A stretch of 64,000 nt of DNA from Streptomyces sp. AM 4-1-1 (GCF_029167625.1 NZ_CP119146.1:186001-250000), one strand, 5' to 3'. Shown: positions 25,599 to 34,116, numbered from the stretch's first letter. The notes: a model not told the origin generated them from the letters alone. A program made the numbers and translations.

Positions 25599-26395
25599 GC
25601 TTCTCCCAGTCCTGGCGTTGCGCCGTGCCGGACCGGCAGCGCGCGAACGGCCTCCAACGTCTCCACCGGCCGCGCGGACGCGCACGCCTCCCGCCCATGC
25701 TGCACCAGTCCCACCGCGGCCTCGCGACCCAATAAGACCCCGCAGTCGAACCCCTCGGCCCCGTGGAAACTCGGCAGCGGGACCACGGCCGCGGTCTCCG
25801 AGGCCACGAAGTAGCGTTCCATCGCTTCCAGCGGCTCGACGAGTCCGATGTGGAGCGTCTTGACACCGTTACGACGCTCGCCGGGGTCGCGTAGCTCCAG
25901 CAGCCGCACCAGGTGCTCGGACAACCCGCGGTGACGCGGCGGCCCGTACAGCACCCGGTAGTGCACCAGATCGGGCTGCTGCGCCACGGCTGTCTCGATC
26001 GCCGCCAGGTACGCCTTCTCCCGACTGCGGGACCCCGTGACCACCAGGTGTTCACGCGCGCCGACCACGACCTCGACCATTGCCTCGACGAGATCGGTGT
26101 ACCGGGTAAGCACCCGCACGACCACGTCGGTTCCGGTGGCCTCCAGAGCACTGGCAGTATCGCGCCCGTCCTGGTGGGCGAAGAGCACCTCGGAGCGTTT
26201 CCGGTAGAGCTGACTCAACGCCCGGCGGTTCCTCACCCCCGTGCGTTTGCGCCCCGACTCCCACGCGCTGAGCAGGCTCGCGTCCGTCGCACCACCCGTG
26301 ATCTCGTTCAGCTGATCAGCCGCCTCCTCTTGCGTCAGGTTCTGAGCCAGCCGAGCTCGCTTGAGTGCCGAGTCTGTGCCTAACACTCCGGTCAC
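25595..26395 (-). CDS. XRE-family regulator with a TTA codon and C-terminal sensor-like domain
   Basis: A 266-residue protein. The N-terminal HTH (LKRARLAQNLTQEEAADQLN, then DASLLSAWESGRK) is XRE type. The C-terminal 180 residues resemble the PLD-like or ligand-sensing domains found in similar actinobacterial regulators. I chose the GTG at 26393-26395 because GGGAG lies 6 bases upstream; an ATG at 26416 has no Shine-Dalgarno. Codon 5 is TTA (26381-26383), so translation is expected to need the bldA tRNA. It probably controls the peptidase gene and perhaps the lasso genes. Confidence 0.75.
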   Translation of the reverse strand: MTGVLGTDSALKRARLAQNLTQEEAADQLNEITGGATDASLLSAWESGRKRTGVRNRRALSQLYRKRSEVLFAHQDGRDTASALEATGTDVVVRVLTRYTDLVEAMVEVVVGAREHLVVTGSRSREKAYLAAIETAVAQQPDLVHYRVLYGPPRHRGLSEHLVRLLELRDPGERRNGVKTLHIGLVEPLEAMERYFVASETAAVVPLPSFHGAEGFDCGVLLGREAAVGLVQHGREACASARPVETLEAVRALPVRHGATPGLGEA

Positions 26396-26653
26396 TGCTA
26401 CTCCCAGGAATGACATTGAGCGGCCGGGCCCGAGCTGCGCCGCGCCGCCACGTGGGCTGATTACACTGCTCTTTCCCCAGCCCCGACCCTTCGGCGCTTA
26501 CGGCGCGGCCCTCGACCTGGCACCAGGTTCTCATCTTCCTCCGCCAGCAAGGGCGTTGGCTGAAGAACGACCGAGTTTCGGCAACGCGGGGGACACGGAA
26601 AGCCAGGCTCCGCCGAGACCCACACCCATCTCTTGTCGTTCTCGCACCGGCCG

Positions 26654-28996
26654 TCACCGGGGAAGCTGGGAGGTCTTCTCAGGATGAGCCGCGCCCACGT
26701 AGTGCATGGCGGTCTTCTCCGTGATGCCGAACAGGCGCATGAGCTTCAGCGGATCACCTGTCTCGAACGCCTCGTTCAGGATTCGGTCCTGGCGCAGGCC
26801 GTCCAGCGTGAACCCCTTGGGCAGATGCCTGTGGAGCATGCTCATGCTGACCGGGGGGTGGTCGGGGTCGAGTGCGGTGCGCTGGCTGACGAGCAGGTGG
26901 GGATTGGTCGAGGCTGGCCAGCGGCGATGGCGGTAGGTGAGCCACTCGGAGGCGAGGGTGTGGGTGAACTCCTCAATGTAGAGGGTGTGGCGCAGTAGGC
27001 CGCGGCGGGCTTCGAGGGTGCCGTGGGCGAGGTTGAGGTCGCCGGTCAGCAGCGTGGGGATCTCATGGCCGGGCAAGGCGTGGACGGCGGTCAGGGCGAC
27101 GACGAGCCGGCCGAGCGGGGTCGCGGCGCGGTCGAGGAGCCCGGCCAAGAGGTCCGAGGGCACGGACTTCGGGATGCCCTTGAGGTCGCCGACGGGGAGC
27201 GTGCGGGTGGGGTCGCGAAAGACGACGCGTTCCTGGCGCAGGGCCTTGAACAGGCTGCGCAGGCTGATGGCGAGCTGGCGGCGGGCGCTCCCGGTCAGGT
27301 CGTCGACGGCGGTGGTGGCGTGGTCGCTGGTGATCTGCCGCAACGTTGTGACGCTGCTGTTGGTCCAGGCGGTGAGGATCGGCTCGAGGGCGAAGAGATA
27401 GCGGCGGATGCCGTCGTAGCCGCGGGCCTCGTGCTCGCGCCGGCCCTGGCCACGCAGGACCTGCACCCACAGCCGGACCTCGTCGGCGACCGTCGGCGGC
27501 AGCTTGCCGATGGTGGCTTCAATCCATACCTGGTCGGCGTCCCGGTGCAGTTCGGGGTCCTCGGCCAGCAGGCCGCGGGCGTCGAGGAACTGGCAGACTC
27601 GCTTGGCCGCGAGGTTGGGGTCGAGCCGCGCGAGGTCGTGGACGTCGCGCTCCTGGAAGACCGCCTCGGCGCCGAGCCAGTACACCAGGATCGTCAGGGT
27701 GCGGATGTCCTTGCGGTACGCGGGGTCCTGCTGGCCGCGACGTAGCCGGTCGAGTTCCTCGGTCAGTGCACGGGCTGCGCTGGTCAACCGCAGGTCCCTG
27801 TAGCTGCGGCGACGCAGATGGACCATAACTGGCGACCAGTCGCGCCGCATGCCGAAGAGCGGCTCCTGCCCGCGGGCGGCATGAAGGGAGGACACCGCCT
27901 CGTCCTCGTCATTCACCTGTGCGGACTCAGCGTCCGGGATCAGCTGGGCCTGGCCGGGAGCCCCATGGGGAAGGTCGATGACCAGCTGGGTGGCCTCGGC
28001 CGCTGCCGGGCCTGCGTCGTCCAGATGCCGGTAGAGGCGGCAGGTACGGCACCGGCCGCCGCGCAGCGGCAGCTCCTCCCGCAAGCACCGTCCGCACCGG
28101 CCCACTGGGTGCAGCTCGCGCCAGTGACGGCACGGATTGCAGCGGAAGCCTCTTTTGCCGCTGGCCATCCAGGCATCGCAGTCGCGGCATGACCGCGCTG
28201 CGGACGGCGGCAACGGTGCCGGGGCGGTGATGTAGGTGGTGGTGGGCTGGTTGGTGGTGGAGAACCGCATCGGCTCCGGCGCCTGGTCCAGCAGTCCGGC
28301 CCGCAGCAGGACCAGGCGCACCGCGTCCCCATTGGACGGCAGGTCCCTCAGCATCGGCTCGGGCAGCAGTACGGCGCCCTCCGCCTCCCGAACGGCCAGC
28401 GCGAGGCGGACCATCTCGGCGATTGCGCGCTGCCAGCCCACGGACAGGCCGTGTTCGGCCGCCATCGCCTCGATCACCAGGCGGCATTCCTCCCACCCGG
28501 CGACCGGCCGACCGACGATCGCGCTGACCGTGGTGTCGGTCAGCACCCTGGGCACCGTGAACAGTGCAAGCTGGCCGCACACCTGCGCCTGGAGCACCAG
28601 CGGCCCGGCCGGGGCGGCGCGCTGCTTCCGCAGCTTGATCCACCACCCCTGCCCCACCTTGAGTCCCGTCTTCGTGGGCCGGCGCAGCGGCCGGGCGTCC
28701 GCCGACCGATCACCGTACGTGCCGCCGACCATGAGCTGGACCGGCCGCGGCCGTGCTTCCTCCAGACCCAGGGCCCACTCGGCGTCGTCCTCGGCCCGGA
28801 TCGCCTGCAAACACGGTTTGCACAACCCGTCAGGGTTGAGGTGAGCCTCGTGCCGGCATCGCGGGCACGTTCCGAGCTCGGGATGCTTCCTTTTCCACGG
28901 TCGGCACCCGTCGCAGACCCGGTACCAGTGCACCACCAGCCACCCCAGGCACACCGGGCAACTCCGCGCCAGCCCCTTTCCCCGTTCCACCGCCAC
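26654..28996 (-). CDS. Large zinc-finger recombinase-like protein (third gene of the recombinase module)
   Basis: A 780-residue protein with several Cys4-type zinc clusters in the N-terminal half (CPVCLGWLVVHWYRVCDGC, CPRCRHEAHLNPDGLCKPC, CRDCDAWMASGKRGFRCNPC, CGRCLREELPLRGGRCRTC). The C-terminal part resembles a degenerate tyrosine-recombinase core (GHEIPTLLTGDLNL, LRQDRILNEAFETGDPLKL, AMHYVGAAHPEK). It follows the small HTH gene within 12 bases. Start GTG at 28994-28996 with AAAGG. Together with 29008-29355 and 29352-30533 it forms a three-gene set like TnpA-TnpB-TnpC of Tn554-type elements. Confidence 0.7.
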   Translation of the reverse strand: MAVERGKGLARSCPVCLGWLVVHWYRVCDGCRPWKRKHPELGTCPRCRHEAHLNPDGLCKPCLQAIRAEDDAEWALGLEEARPRPVQLMVGGTYGDRSADARPLRRPTKTGLKVGQGWWIKLRKQRAAPAGPLVLQAQVCGQLALFTVPRVLTDTTVSAIVGRPVAGWEECRLVIEAMAAEHGLSVGWQRAIAEMVRLALAVREAEGAVLLPEPMLRDLPSNGDAVRLVLLRAGLLDQAPEPMRFSTTNQPTTTYITAPAPLPPSAARSCRDCDAWMASGKRGFRCNPCRHWRELHPVGRCGRCLREELPLRGGRCRTCRLYRHLDDAGPAAAEATQLVIDLPHGAPGQAQLIPDAESAQVNDEDEAVSSLHAARGQEPLFGMRRDWSPVMVHLRRRSYRDLRLTSAARALTEELDRLRRGQQDPAYRKDIRTLTILVYWLGAEAVFQERDVHDLARLDPNLAAKRVCQFLDARGLLAEDPELHRDADQVWIEATIGKLPPTVADEVRLWVQVLRGQGRREHEARGYDGIRRYLFALEPILTAWTNSSVTTLRQITSDHATTAVDDLTGSARRQLAISLRSLFKALRQERVVFRDPTRTLPVGDLKGIPKSVPSDLLAGLLDRAATPLGRLVVALTAVHALPGHEIPTLLTGDLNLAHGTLEARRGLLRHTLYIEEFTHTLASEWLTYRHRRWPASTNPHLLVSQRTALDPDHPPVSMSMLHRHLPKGFTLDGLRQDRILNEAFETGDPLKLMRLFGITEKTAMHYVGAAHPEKTSQLPR

Positions 28997-29007
28997 CGGT
29001 CGGCCTT

Positions 29008-29355
29008 TCAGTTCGGCGGGAGCGAGCGTGGCCCGGCGCCCCGACGGCTGTGCGGCACCGGCCGGACCGGGCCCGCCGCATGCTGTTCCTCGGCGCCGAC
29101 CGCCCGCTGGCCGGACTCCGGTGCCGCCTGGGCGCCGGCGAGCGGCTCGGCCTGGAGCAGGTCGGCGACCGTGCAGTTCAGCGCGGCACACATCATGTCC
29201 AGGTCCTCCAGGCGCACCGTGACCGGCGTCCCGCCCCACAGGGCCGCGACCTTGCTCAGCGACGGGTTGAACCCCACCTGCTGGAAGGCGGCCAGCACCT
29301 CGGTCGGCCGCCACAGATCCCGTTGCGCGGCCACCATCCGAAGGTTCCACTTCAC
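29008..29355 (-). CDS. Small HTH protein of the recombinase module
   Basis: A 115-residue protein whose first 70 residues form a Cro/C1-type HTH (KWNLRMVAAQRDLWRPTEV, then LSKVAALWGGTPVTVRLEDL and MCAALNCTVADLLQAEP). The C-terminal tail is basic and Pro-rich. It overlaps the tyrosine recombinase gene by 4 bases and precedes the large zinc-finger gene, so all three are probably translated together. Likely a recombination cofactor or local regulator. Confidence 0.75.
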   Translation of the reverse strand: MKWNLRMVAAQRDLWRPTEVLAAFQQVGFNPSLSKVAALWGGTPVTVRLEDLDMMCAALNCTVADLLQAEPLAGAQAAPESGQRAVGAEEQHAAGPVRPVPHSRRGAGPRSLPPN

Positions 29356-30533
29356 CGTAGGTTCCCCTTATCCATCACCAGTCGTTGGGCCGCCCGGGAG
29401 CTCGCGGTCAGGTTCGCGTGCTCAGGGTCGGCGTGCGCGGTCGCCATGTACCGAAGTGTCGTGGTTGCCCAGTCGTGTCCGAGGACTTTCTGCACTTCCC
29501 ACAACGTCATCCCGCGCTCGTAGTTGTGGGTCGCGCATGCGTGACGCAGCAGGTGCGGGAAAAGGTCGGCGACCGGACCGGTCAGGTAGCTCGCAGCGGC
29601 CGTGTGCAGCGCCTTGCGGAACGTGGACGGCACGATCGCCGGCGCGATCGGCAGGTTCAGCGCGGAAACTGCGGTCGGCTTGCGCTCGGAAGGCCACAGC
29701 GGCGCCCGCGGGTGATCGACGTCATCGCCGAACTCGCCCCGGATCTCCTCGATATACCACCACAGGAGGGCCCGGCCCTCCTGGAACATGTACGCCTCGC
29801 GAGGCCGCGGGCCTGAACCGTTCGCGCCCTTTCCCAGGACGATGAACCGCCCCCACTGGCCGTGCTCCCAGTGCAGGTCGCCCATGCACACGCCACACAG
29901 CTCCGCGGCGCGGACGCCGGAGAGGTAGGCGACCTTGGTCATCACGTAGTCGCGGCAGGCGACGAGGTACTTCCGGGCGTTGGGCAGGTCCTCGCGCCAC
30001 CGGCCGAGGAAGTCCCGCATCGCCTTCTGCGACGGCGGGATCCGCAAGCCGAAGTCCCCGCGGTGCCGCGGCCGGTTGAACGGATCGATCGGCGACTCGA
30101 CGGCGGCGCCGAAGCGCCGCATGATCTCGCCGGCGTACCGCTGCTCGAGGAACGCGAAGTACGCGTCGATCTTGCCGCGCAACGTCGAGGTCGCCCGCTT
30201 GCCCGGTCCGGCGAAGTAGCGGTCGACCTCGCGCGGGGAGAGCTGCCATGGCACGGTGCCGTAGTACTCGCAGACCTCCACCACCGGCTTGAGCAGGCCG
30301 TCGAGAGTCGTCGGCGCCAGCCCAGCCGCGTCTCGGGCCCACTGGTACTCCGAGAGCGTGTCGAGGAAGAAGCTCTCCTCGTCGACGGCGGACATGCGGG
30401 CCTGCCGGCGGCGCTGCAGGGTGACGACGTCCGCCAGCCCGGACTCCACCGACACCGCGGCCGGATCCACCACCTCGGCGGCGTCCGCCCCCGGGCGTAC
30501 CAGGGTCAGCACGCGACTTTCGGAATCTGACAC
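29352..30533 (-). CDS. Tyrosine recombinase (integrase) of the lasso island
   Basis: A 393-residue tyrosine recombinase with the full catalytic set: Arg208 (LSGVRAAELCG), His327 and Arg330 (HLLRHACATH), His353 (LGHDWATTT) and nucleophile Tyr362 (LRYM). The N-terminal half is the DNA-binding arm and core-binding domain. It is the first gene inside the right end of the 13.35-kb island and should cut and rejoin at the GCGCG core. GTG start at 30531-30533 with weak Shine-Dalgarno; ATG at codon 47 is possible. Confidence 0.85.
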   Translation of the reverse strand: MSDSESRVLTLVRPGADAAEVVDPAAVSVESGLADVVTLQRRRQARMSAVDEESFFLDTLSEYQWARDAAGLAPTTLDGLLKPVVEVCEYYGTVPWQLSPREVDRYFAGPGKRATSTLRGKIDAYFAFLEQRYAGEIMRRFGAAVESPIDPFNRPRHRGDFGLRIPPSQKAMRDFLGRWREDLPNARKYLVACRDYVMTKVAYLSGVRAAELCGVCMGDLHWEHGQWGRFIVLGKGANGSGPRPREAYMFQEGRALLWWYIEEIRGEFGDDVDHPRAPLWPSERKPTAVSALNLPIAPAIVPSTFRKALHTAAASYLTGPVADLFPHLLRHACATHNYERGMTLWEVQKVLGHDWATTTLRYMATAHADPEHANLTASSRAAQRLVMDKGNLR

Positions 30534-30677
30534 GAACCGGAAAATTACAGGGACTACACGCAGAATCTGCGAGTTACTGCTGACATCTCACACCAACGAG
30601 TGAATGTCCCCGAAGGGGGTCTCTGCCTGCTGAAATGCTGCTTCGCCGGGCCAGACCGCCTCTGACGAACCCGCGCG

Positions 30678-31340
30678 TACTCCACTAGGGAGCACCTGGC
30701 CGTCCGGCAGCACGATGACCGTCCTCGCAGTGCTGCGGCCCGTATACGTTGCGGAAAGGGCCTGGTAGATAACACCCAGGTGCCCTCGGGGCGAGCCGGC
30801 GGTGCGCCCATCCGGCAAGGTCCGAAGCCGTGCGACAGGGTCCGCGTAGGTGACCACCCCCCGCACCCCGTGGCCCGCGGCAAGACGCAGAGCCGCAGCG
30901 ACCGTGAAACTCTCCCCGTTGCTCGCCACCGAGGGGGACAGGCACACCCTCGACATTTCCAACGCCTCCGTATAAGGCTCCAGCGACGGGAAAACCCTGG
31001 TCAGAGCCCGGCGGCTCATCGGAACACCCAGGACCACGACACCCACCAGCAGGTGGCCGTCGACCGCTTGGCCGTCGTCGCCCCCTGCTGCCTCGAGGTC
31101 CACCAGCCCAAACCGGTGGACCGCCGGCGGCCACCCCGACAGGTAGTGGTTCGCCTGGATGTACTCCCGGGCGGGCGCCTCCGCCAGCTCGACCACCTCG
31201 TAGCGGCGCCGGTCAAAGCCGCCCTGCGACGTGTGCACCCACGTCGGTACACCGCCGCTCCACCGCTGAGCCCAGCCCTCGGCGCCGCCGGCAGCCATGG
31301 CTTCCCACCGCGCCGGAGCGGGCCCGAGCGGCGCGCTCAC
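30678..31340 (-). pseudogene. mom: mom-like gene, 5' fragment (Mom-family DNA modification, GNAT-like)
   Basis: Codons 1-221 of a Mom-like protein: REYIQANHYLSGWPP, LLVGVVVLGVP, ALEMSRVCLSPS, GESFTVAAALRLAAG, GVVTYADP, GHLGVIYQALSATYTGRS and VIVLPDGQVLP match the actinobacterial Mom/GNAT-like family from memory. Phage Mu Mom modifies adenine in DNA and blocks restriction. The frame runs on into the island and stops at 30588, giving a truncated 250-residue product with a foreign tail. The 3' fragment is at 17040-17327. It starts within the stop of the DUF6884 gene (ATGA) in the P6 operon. Confidence 0.75.
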
Positions 31341-32104
31341 CGCTCCTGCCCGGCTTCGGCCCGCGCGGCGAGACGGATCTGGGAGAGGCGTTGCTTCATC
31401 TCCCCGATCCCGCCGGCTCCGGCGAGCGGCGCCTCAAGGCCCGGCCAGGACTGCCGGGCGAGGGCCACGTACTTGCTGCCGGCCAGTACCGTCACCTCCG
31501 CCGACTCGATGCCGCGTTCCCGGACCTGCGCCTGCACGAAGTCCGCGCTGACGCTGCCGGGGTCGCCCACGGTGATGTCGTACGGGTCGATCTCCGTGGT
31601 CAGGTCCAGAAGCCCGTGGGCGGCGGAAAGGATGTACTGGCGGCCGCCGTCCTGAAGCAGGGCTTTGGCCGTCTCCCGGCAGGAGCCGTGGAAGGTGCCG
31701 ACGTACATCGCACCGGCGGTCACGCGGCGGTCCTGCTTGGCCTTTCCGCAGCCTACGATAACGATCCGGAACCTGCCCGCGCCCTCGGCGCGGGCCCGCT
31801 GCCAGCCGGCCTCGGTCAGAGCGCCGCCCCAGACGTCCAGCTGGTCCCGCGTCGCCTCCTGCCCACGAAGGATGTCGCGGCTCTGGTCCAGGCCGACGTA
31901 GCCGGCATCGGCGAGGGACGCCAGGGTCCGGAGGTTGACGGACTTGGGCAGCAGCCCGAGAGGGTCCTTGGCCCCGGCGAGGAGGGCGCTGCGCTGGGCG
32001 GGGGTGATGCGGGGTGTGGAGGTTCCGGCCGTACGAGGCCGGTCCGGGGCACCTGGCGAAAGGGACGTGCCCGCAAAGCTGTTGTGGGTGTGGTCGGTGG
32101 TCAT
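31337..32104 (-). CDS. DUF6884-domain protein
   Basis: A 255-residue protein. Its C-terminal half matches the DUF6884 pattern: FRIVIVGCGKAKQDRR, MYVGTFHGSCRETAKALL, and YILSAAHGLLDLTTEIDPYD. The N-terminal half is Ala/Leu-rich and variable. DUF6884 proteins are common in actinobacteriophages and plasmids, with unproven nucleic-acid-related roles. Start at 32102-32104 with GAGGA; a second ATG lies 3 bases upstream. It overlaps the mom-like gene start by 4 bases, suggesting a joint function. Confidence 0.75.
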   Translation of the reverse strand: MTTDHTHNSFAGTSLSPGAPDRPRTAGTSTPRITPAQRSALLAGAKDPLGLLPKSVNLRTLASLADAGYVGLDQSRDILRGQEATRDQLDVWGGALTEAGWQRARAEGAGRFRIVIVGCGKAKQDRRVTAGAMYVGTFHGSCRETAKALLQDGGRQYILSAAHGLLDLTTEIDPYDITVGDPGSVSADFVQAQVRERGIESAEVTVLAGSKYVALARQSWPGLEAPLAGAGGIGEMKQRLSQIRLAARAEAGQER

Positions 32105-32463
32105 CATGTTCCTCGTGAGGGGGGCGGCGCCGGCTGGGTGTCGGCCCAGCGGGCGGGCAGGGTGGTGTCGCCGTCTTCCTCGCGGCGTTGGTCTTCCAGG
32201 TCCGCGGCGCGGACGCGTCCGATGTGCCACTGCTCGGCGGTGTGGCCGCTCGGCCGGCGGCACCGCTGTCGGGGCGCGGCTTTGCACGTGGGGCAGGTCA
32301 GGGACGCCGGGCAGGTGTCGCCGATGTCCGCGCCGTCGCAGAAGGCGCAGGGCCGGACCGTGGCCGGCAGTGCGCGCCCGGCGACGTCGACGAGGAGACC
32401 GGCTGCGCGCCAGGCGCGTTCCTCCGCTCTCGTCGACGGCGGCCCGAAGCTCTGGCGGTTCAC
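32104..32463 (-). CDS. Zinc-finger protein
   Basis: A 119-residue protein with CAFCDGADIGDTCPASLTC followed by CPTCKAAPRQRCRRPSGHTA and a downstream His, a pattern common in actinobacteriophage and plasmid zinc fingers. GTG start at 32461-32463 overlaps the stop of the upstream gene (GTGA). Its own stop overlaps the DUF6884 start by one base. Probably a DNA-binding accessory protein of the P6 operon. Confidence 0.75.
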   Translation of the reverse strand: MNRQSFGPPSTRAEERAWRAAGLLVDVAGRALPATVRPCAFCDGADIGDTCPASLTCPTCKAAPRQRCRRPSGHTAEQWHIGRVRAADLEDQRREEDGDTTLPARWADTQPAPPPSRGT

Positions 32464-32909
32464 GCCCCGCATGCCTCGGCTGCCGGGGCCGCGCGTACGA
32501 AGGTCTCGCCCTCGGGCCAGATCGCGATGATCTTGTGGTGGGACAGGAACTCCCGTGCGACCGGGCCCGGCTCCATGGTGAACAGCAGCGCACGGTGGGC
32601 GGGGGAGAAGAGCCGCTCGCAGTCGCTGATCACCCCGTACGCGGTGACGAGCGCGCGATAGTGGGAGCGGTGGCAGGCCATCACCAGTTCTCCGGCGGTC
32701 GCGTCGAAGAGGTCGGTGGACGCCAGAGCGGGATCCGTGACGACGCGGTGCCGCAGGACACGGTGTCCCTTGGCCGTCAGGTGGAAGAGATAGGCGGTCA
32801 GGACCGCGTCCTCCGAGCGGTCCGCCTCCCCGTCGTTGGCCCGGCCGGGCTGGGGCCGGGCGGGATCGGAAGGAGCGAGGAAGACGACGTGCGGGCGGTC
32901 GGTGGTCAT
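32460..32909 (-). CDS. Unknown protein (possible nucleotide-sugar/toprim-like fold)
   Basis: A 149-residue protein with alternating strand/helix patterns: RPHVVFLAPSDPA, ELVMACHRSHYRALVTAYGV, RALLFTMEPG and SHHKIIAIWPEGETFV. This looks like a small alpha/beta Rossmann-like domain, but no motif gives a function. It lies in the P6 operon, upstream of the zinc-finger gene. Confidence 0.65.
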   Translation of the reverse strand: MTTDRPHVVFLAPSDPARPQPGRANDGEADRSEDAVLTAYLFHLTAKGHRVLRHRVVTDPALASTDLFDATAGELVMACHRSHYRALVTAYGVISDCERLFSPAHRALLFTMEPGPVAREFLSHHKIIAIWPEGETFVRAAPAAEACGA

Positions 32910-33321
32910 GGTGTGGGGCGCTTCCGGATTCGGGCGAGGGTGCGGCCCGGTGACGGGACGGTCGGGGGCCGTATCCGTTGCGGTGGTGTGAGGGAACGAG
33001 GGGATCCCGGGGCGCGCCGCGGGCGAGCAGGCCGGAACCGGCCGGGGACATCGCGGAGTGCTCTGCAGACGCCGGGTGGCGGGCGGAGTGGCGGCGACGG
33101 CGCCTCGCCGGGATCCGGAAGTGAAACGCGGCGGCCCGGGGGCCCGTCTCGGGCGGCGCCCAGCATGCGGTGCTGCCCTGGCTGCGAGGGACGGGCGCTA
33201 CTCCAGCGCGCGCCTGCGGGCCGGAGGCGGCAGCAGCGGCGACATGACGTGCCCGGCCTGCCCCGGGCTGGTGGCGGGCAGACCGCGGTCGTCAGCTTCG
33301 ATCAATGCTCGGCGACGCCTG
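32910..33321. other. Gene-free stretch inside the P6 operon
   Basis: About 410 bases without a convincing gene. Open frames here look like composition shadows: Pro/Arg-rich and without Shine-Dalgarno. No R1 or R2 element and no strong hairpin was seen. It may be the remains of a lost gene or a long intercistronic spacer. Confidence 0.4.
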
Positions 33322-33994
33322 CTAGGGCAGCGGCGCCCAGTCGAGCTTCGAGTACCGTCGGCCGAGCTCGAACGCCGAGTACGTGACCGGACGCCGGTCC
33401 TTCTCGTGGACCGTGACGACGATTCCGTCCGGAGAATCGTCGAGCCCATCGACCCAGACGTACTGGAAGTACCCGCCGGCCGCGCTGTAGTGCATGAGGC
33501 GGTCCCCAGGGGCGACGGGGGCTTGGACCGTGCCGCCGGTGTACCGCTTGTAGGGCACGAGGACCCTTGGGACCCCTTCCGGCACGGCCAGGGCCCGATC
33601 GGTCAGCATGTCGCTCACATGCTCCCTGATCAGCTCGTAAAGGCTCCGGGGCGGCGGGTTCTCCGCTGCCGAGTGACACGAAGGCCAGCCGCAGCCCTTC
33701 GTCGTCCTGGGCGGGCGGGCGCTTGCGGCTGTCAGCGAGGGCGAGGACGTCTTCGGCGTACCGGTGGGCCAGACGTCCGCGGTGCAGCTGGGCGGTGGCG
33801 GGGGAGTTCGCGGCAACGCATGCGGGGCAGGACAGCGGGGCGTCGGTGACGCGCGCTGGATCGAGCTTCTCGTAGTGGTGGACGACCGAGTACCGGCCCG
33901 CGTCGCAGGCCACGTCAATCAGGAAGCCGGTGTGGCTGTTGAGCAGGCCCTCGTGAACGGCGCCGTCGTGGCCGGTGATGTTCTTGTGTTCCAT
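33322..33994 (-). pseudogene. Unknown protein gene with a frameshift near 33650-33690
   Basis: The first frame begins MEHKNITGHDG at 33992-33994 and reads well to LRLAFVSLG. The second frame carries on from about there (SLYELIREHVSDMLTD, ALAVPEGVPRVLVPYKRYTGG, YSAAGGYFQYVWVDG) to the stop at 33322. The first frame stays open to 33302 but degrades to Arg/Gly/Pro composition. The best reading is one gene of about 220 codons with a frameshift. Alternatively, a second gene starts at GTG (VSDMLTD) after AGGGAG. No family known. Second gene of the P6 operon. Confidence 0.55.
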
Positions 33995-34066
33995 TTCGTC
34001 TCGACCGCCCCAAGGGGCAGCGTCCTCGCCTTCGGTGTGTACGTGGTGGCTGGCGGCCTGTGGTCC

Positions 34067-34112
34067 GGCGGCACGGGCGCGGTGCTCGCGGCGGCACCGC
34101 GCCCGTGCCGCC
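34067..34112 (-). terminator. 19-bp perfect intercistronic hairpin
   Basis: The left arm 34067-34085 and right arm 34094-34112 are perfect complements (GGCGGCACGGGCGCGGTGC and its reverse), with an 8-base loop. It starts 4 bases after the stop at 34117, the first gene of the P6 operon. No T tract is present. It may limit read-through or protect the upstream message. Confidence 0.65.
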
Positions 34113-34116
34113 TGGC

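Larger units (their letters stand above)
17328..30677. mobile_element. 13.35-kb tyrosine-recombinase island carrying a lasso peptide cluster
   Basis: Both ends abut GCGCG in the split mom-like gene (17323-17329 and 30673-30677). Read inward, the two ends form an imperfect inverted repeat: CGCGCGAGTTCGCAGA at the left and CGCGCGGGTTCGTCAGA at the right. Contents from right to left: a three-gene recombinase module, XRE regulator, M20 peptidase, lasso A, C, B and D, one unknown gene and one plus-strand gene. Three-gene recombinase sets are known from Tn554-like elements. The exact end nucleotides are uncertain by a few bases. Confidence 0.75.

Noticed and set aside
30588..30677. C-terminal tail of the truncated 250-residue Mom-like protein as a natural end
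   Set aside because: The tail lies inside the island and does not resemble the family; the true C-terminus is recovered at 17040-17327.
32906..33166. Possible 86-codon minus-strand gene in the P6 operon gap
   Set aside because: Pro/Arg-rich, no Shine-Dalgarno and no domain; treated as a non-coding gap.
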